A DNA stretch of 52,960 nt from Acidobacteriota bacterium. Its GTDB lineage: Bacteria; Acidobacteriota; Thermoanaerobaculia; Thermoanaerobaculales; Sulfomarinibacteraceae. Below the pieces are notes generated by a model. That model worked only from the letters and a program-made list of their open reading frames with translations, had not been told where the DNA came from and did not search any database. The stretch lies in NCBI GenBank assembly GCA_013152925.1, contig JAADFK010000151.1, positions 1-52,960 of the forward strand, read 5' to 3'. A program made the translations under genes and the position numbers. How positions within the stretch are numbered: position 1 is the stretch's first letter; each line of letters opens with the position of its first letter. Positions 50,759 to 52,960 of the stretch are shown piece by piece.

Positions 50759-51880
50759 ATGCTCGATCGTGCGGCTCTTCGGAATCTACGGCGTCTGACC
50801 GACAACGACGACAAGACCCTGACACTCTATCTCGACATCGACCAGACCAAGCAAGCCAACCGGAACGGTGGCCACATCACCCAGGCCGAGGCCATGGTCA
50901 AGGCGCTCCGGTCGGCCAACGGAGGCGATACGGAGCTGGAGAAGGCCTCGGAGAAGGCCCTCGAGGTGGTGCGCCGGCTCGAGCCCCGCGCCAAGACGGC
51001 CCTGGTTGTCGCACAGGCCAAGGGCACGGTGGCGGACGCCCGCCAGATCCGGGTGGCCATCGCCCCCTCGATTCACTGGCGCCGCGGCGCGTTCCTGCGC
51101 CCCGTGGTCGAGGCCCTGGACGAGTACGAGCGGTACGCCGTGGTGCTCACAGACAAGAAGCGCGCGCGGATCTTCACGTCGTACCTTGGTGAGCTCACCG
51201 AGCATACGGACCTGATCTCGGCCACCGGCACGAAAACACAGACGACTGGAACCGACCAGTGGTGGTCCCAGGCGCGCTTTCAACGCCGGCACGAGCAGGA
51301 GGTGGCGCTGCACGCCAAGCGCGTGGTGGACGCGCTTCACGAGCTTTCCCTCAAGATCCCCTTCGATCGTCTCATCGTTGCCGGTCCCCAGGAGGCGGCG
51401 GCGCAGGTGGCCCGGCTGTTGCCGCGCCGGCTGCACGGAAAGCTCGTGGAGACCGTCGCCATGCCGGTCACTGCCGGCGAACGGGAGGTGGCCGAGAGGA
51501 TCGCCCAGGTTCAGGAGAAGATGGAGCGGGAGCAGGAGCTCGAGATGGTCGAGGGGCTTCTCTCGGAGCTGCACCAGAGCGGCAAGGCCGTCAGCGGTCT
51601 CGCCGATGTGGTGGACGCGGTCAACGAGGGTCGGGTCTGGAAGCTCTTTTACGTCAAGGAGCTTCAGCTGAACGGCAGGGTGTGCGGGAAGTGCGGCGCC
51701 CTGGCGGTGGAAGGGGAGCGGTGCGGCTACTGCGACGGAGCTCTGCATTCCGAGCCCCATTTTGTCGACCGGTTGTCACAGTCGGTCATCGACCTGGCAG
51801 GCCGCGTGGAGATGGTCGACGGCCCGGCGGCCGAGGAGCTCCGTCAGGTTGGGGGCATCGCAGCGCTGCTGAGGTACTGA
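50759..51880 (+). CDS. Bacterial eRF1-like (baeRF-type) protein
   Basis: 373 residues; AGGGAGG lies about 5 bases before the ATG. The layout matches bacterial relatives of archaeal/eukaryotic release factor 1: an N-terminal domain (LTLYLDIDQTKQAN), a central domain (YAVVLTDKKRARIFTSYLGE) with the segment QWWSQARFQRRHEQEVALHA where release factors carry GGQ, a C-terminal domain (FDRLIVAGPQEAAAQVARLL) and a zinc-ribbon-like CGKCGALAVEGERCGYC near residue 310. The GGQ peptide-release tripeptide is absent. Family members are proposed to act on stalled or damaged ribosomes; not proven here. Confidence 0.82.
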   Translation: MLDRAALRNLRRLTDNDDKTLTLYLDIDQTKQANRNGGHITQAEAMVKALRSANGGDTELEKASEKALEVVRRLEPRAKTALVVAQAKGTVADARQIRVAIAPSIHWRRGAFLRPVVEALDEYERYAVVLTDKKRARIFTSYLGELTEHTDLISATGTKTQTTGTDQWWSQARFQRRHEQEVALHAKRVVDALHELSLKIPFDRLIVAGPQEAAAQVARLLPRRLHGKLVETVAMPVTAGEREVAERIAQVQEKMEREQELEMVEGLLSELHQSGKAVSGLADVVDAVNEGRVWKLFYVKELQLNGRVCGKCGALAVEGERCGYCDGALHSEPHFVDRLSQSVIDLAGRVEMVDGPAAEELRQVGGIAALLRY

Positions 51881-52013
51881 AGCCGGCCGCCAGTCCGGCC
51901 TCGTGCGTTCGAGGAAGCGACGCGCAGGTTCTCGAGGCTCCTCAACCCTCGAGAGGGCGCCCGCGATCGGAGGGCGCATGGGGCCGCGCGTGGAGACCCG
52001 CCGGAGAGGACCG

Positions 52014-52721
52014 TCAGCTTCCCGTGACGATACCGGCGAAGCGGCGCAGGAGGGCGTGACCGTGGTCCGAATCGCGGGCCGCAAGGATCAGGGACTCGGG
52101 ATCGAGTCCCTCGGCGCGGAGGGTCTCGGCCCGTTCCTCGATGAAGGCCCGCATCAGCGTGGCGTCGAGCTCAGGGTGGAACTGGACGCCCCACACGTGA
52201 CGGCCGAAGCGGAAGGCGTGGTGGGGGTCCATGGGACTCTCGGCCAGCCGGACGGCGCCCGGGGGCAGGTCGAGGACCGACTGGACGTGTGTGGCCTGTA
52301 CGGTCAGGTTCCTCGGGAGGCCCGAGAGGAGGGGATCGCCGTCGGACTCCGGCAAACGGCGGACCGTGATCGTGCCGATCTCGCGGCCCGCGGGGTTGTC
52401 GCCGACGGTACCGCCCAGGGCGTGGGCCAGAAGCTGGTGCCCGAAACAGATCCCCAACATGGGCAGGTCGCTGGCGGTGGCGGCCCGGCGAAGCCAGGCG
52501 GCGGTGCGCTCGCTCCACGGCTCGTGGTCGGTCACCATGGCGGATGCGCCGGTGATGATGGCGGCACGGATCGCCCCGGGTTCGGGGAGCGCCTCGCCGC
52601 GAAAGACGGCGGCGACCCGGGTCGTGGCCACGGGAAGATCGAGGCCCCGGGTGATCCACGATTCGAAGCTCCCCAGGTCGGACAGGGGCTCGCCGGTCTT
52701 GACGATCAGGATAGGTCGCAT
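52014..52721 (-). CDS. Class I glutamine amidotransferase (GMP synthase-like)
   Basis: 235 residues from the ATG at 52721 (GAGGTG about 9 bases upstream). The triad is intact: nucleophile Cys in MLGICFGHQLLAHALGG, and His and Glu in WGVQFHPELD. The N-terminus MRPILIVKTGEP and the DHEPWSERTAAWL segment match stand-alone GuaA-like glutamine amidotransferases of the YfeJ type, often near no synthetase. Releases ammonia from glutamine, or hydrolyses another gamma-glutamyl compound. Convergent with the baeRF gene; the 133 bases between hold no strong terminator. Confidence 0.92.
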   Translation of the reverse strand: MRPILIVKTGEPLSDLGSFESWITRGLDLPVATTRVAAVFRGEALPEPGAIRAAIITGASAMVTDHEPWSERTAAWLRRAATASDLPMLGICFGHQLLAHALGGTVGDNPAGREIGTITVRRLPESDGDPLLSGLPRNLTVQATHVQSVLDLPPGAVRLAESPMDPHHAFRFGRHVWGVQFHPELDATLMRAFIEERAETLRAEGLDPESLILAARDSDHGHALLRRFAGIVTGS

Positions 52722-52881
52722 CTGGAGCACCTCGTGGCCGCGGGGGCAGGGGTCGCGGGTCGGCTGGATGCGGCCCCGCCTCGGCCGCGGGATCATAGCA
52801 CCGCCGCCTCCAACCCGGATCGGTCATAAGACCTCGAGGTTATTGCGCCGGGCCCCGGCTTTGGGGGTGCCCATCATGGAG

Positions 52882-52960
52882 CGCGGGCTTCAGCCCGCAT
52901 CGTGGCGAGCCACGGTGGGATGCAAACGAATGACGGCCTGAGCGGACTGAAGTCCGCGCT
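52882..52960. repeat. Pair of inverted REP-like palindromes at window end
   Basis: GCGGGC-TTCA-GCCCGC (52883-52898) and GCGGAC-TGAA-GTCCGC (52942-52957). The second, read in reverse, matches AGCGCGG[GA]CTTCAG[CT]CCGC, so the two are copies of one unit in opposite orientation, 59 bases apart. The element may continue beyond the window. Confidence 0.75.

Overview
The window is GC-rich bacterial chromosomal DNA, densely packed with genes on both strands. No rRNA, tRNA, phage or transposase gene is recognisable. The gene set is a TrpB2-type tryptophan synthase beta chain, SMC, a NifJ-type pyruvate oxidoreductase, large exported multidomain proteins (PPC, PKD, thrombospondin-3, SUMF1) and many short dispersed palindromes. 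This resembles environmental Acidobacteriota, for example Thermoanaerobaculia-like lineages. That assignment is inferred from gene content; no marker gene here proves it. NifJ suggests an anaerobic or facultative life, and the secreted glycan and lipid enzymes suggest heterotrophic use of polymers.

Layout. 1-5470: a truncated exported protein of alternating PPC repeats, trpB2, a GntR-family remnant and an exported alpha/beta hydrolase. 5838-10900: SMC and purine nucleoside phosphorylase in one minus-strand unit, with a divergent metallo-beta-lactamase-fold hydrolase. 10830-15698: a minus-strand operon of four genes with overlapping ends (methyltransferase, HpcH-type aldolase, 2-hydroxyacid dehydrogenase, GT2 glycosyltransferase fused to a polytopic GT-C-like half), probably for glycan or lipid-linked sugar work. 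15762-22234: an EamA transporter, a pentapeptide-repeat protein, a ten-TM heavy-metal exporter-like protein, and a compact operon of Na+/H+ antiporter, unknown 190-aa protein and SAM hydrolase. 22356-30988: an exported propeller-like protein, a RecB/AddB-type Fe-S nuclease, and two exported polysaccharide-active enzymes (a heparinase II/III-like protein and a clan GH-A hydrolase). 30989-39786: an accessory island holding a two-gene nucleotidyltransferase module and a 2111-residue mosaic protein, surrounded by several families of short dispersed repeats. 39787-44151: NifJ and a LEA-2 lipoprotein. 44152-45206: a non-coding array of palindromic repeats beside a truncated signal-peptide gene. 45207-52721: an MsrB-MsrA lipoprotein fusion, an amidase with a histidine phosphatase, MnmA, a TrmH-family rRNA/tRNA methyltransferase, a bacterial eRF1-like (baeRF) protein and a class I glutamine amidotransferase. 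The window ends in a REP-like palindrome pair.

The most unusual parts are: the mosaic protein at 33063-39398, where a SUMF1-type protein seems to be split by an LCAT-like lipase/acyltransferase module of lower GC; the nucleotidyltransferase plus 82-aa partner between repeat-rich flanks; the coupled aldolase-dehydrogenase-glycosyltransferase operon; and the 250-bp tandem palindromic array. Many long open frames run antisense to real genes here. They result from high GC and were left out.
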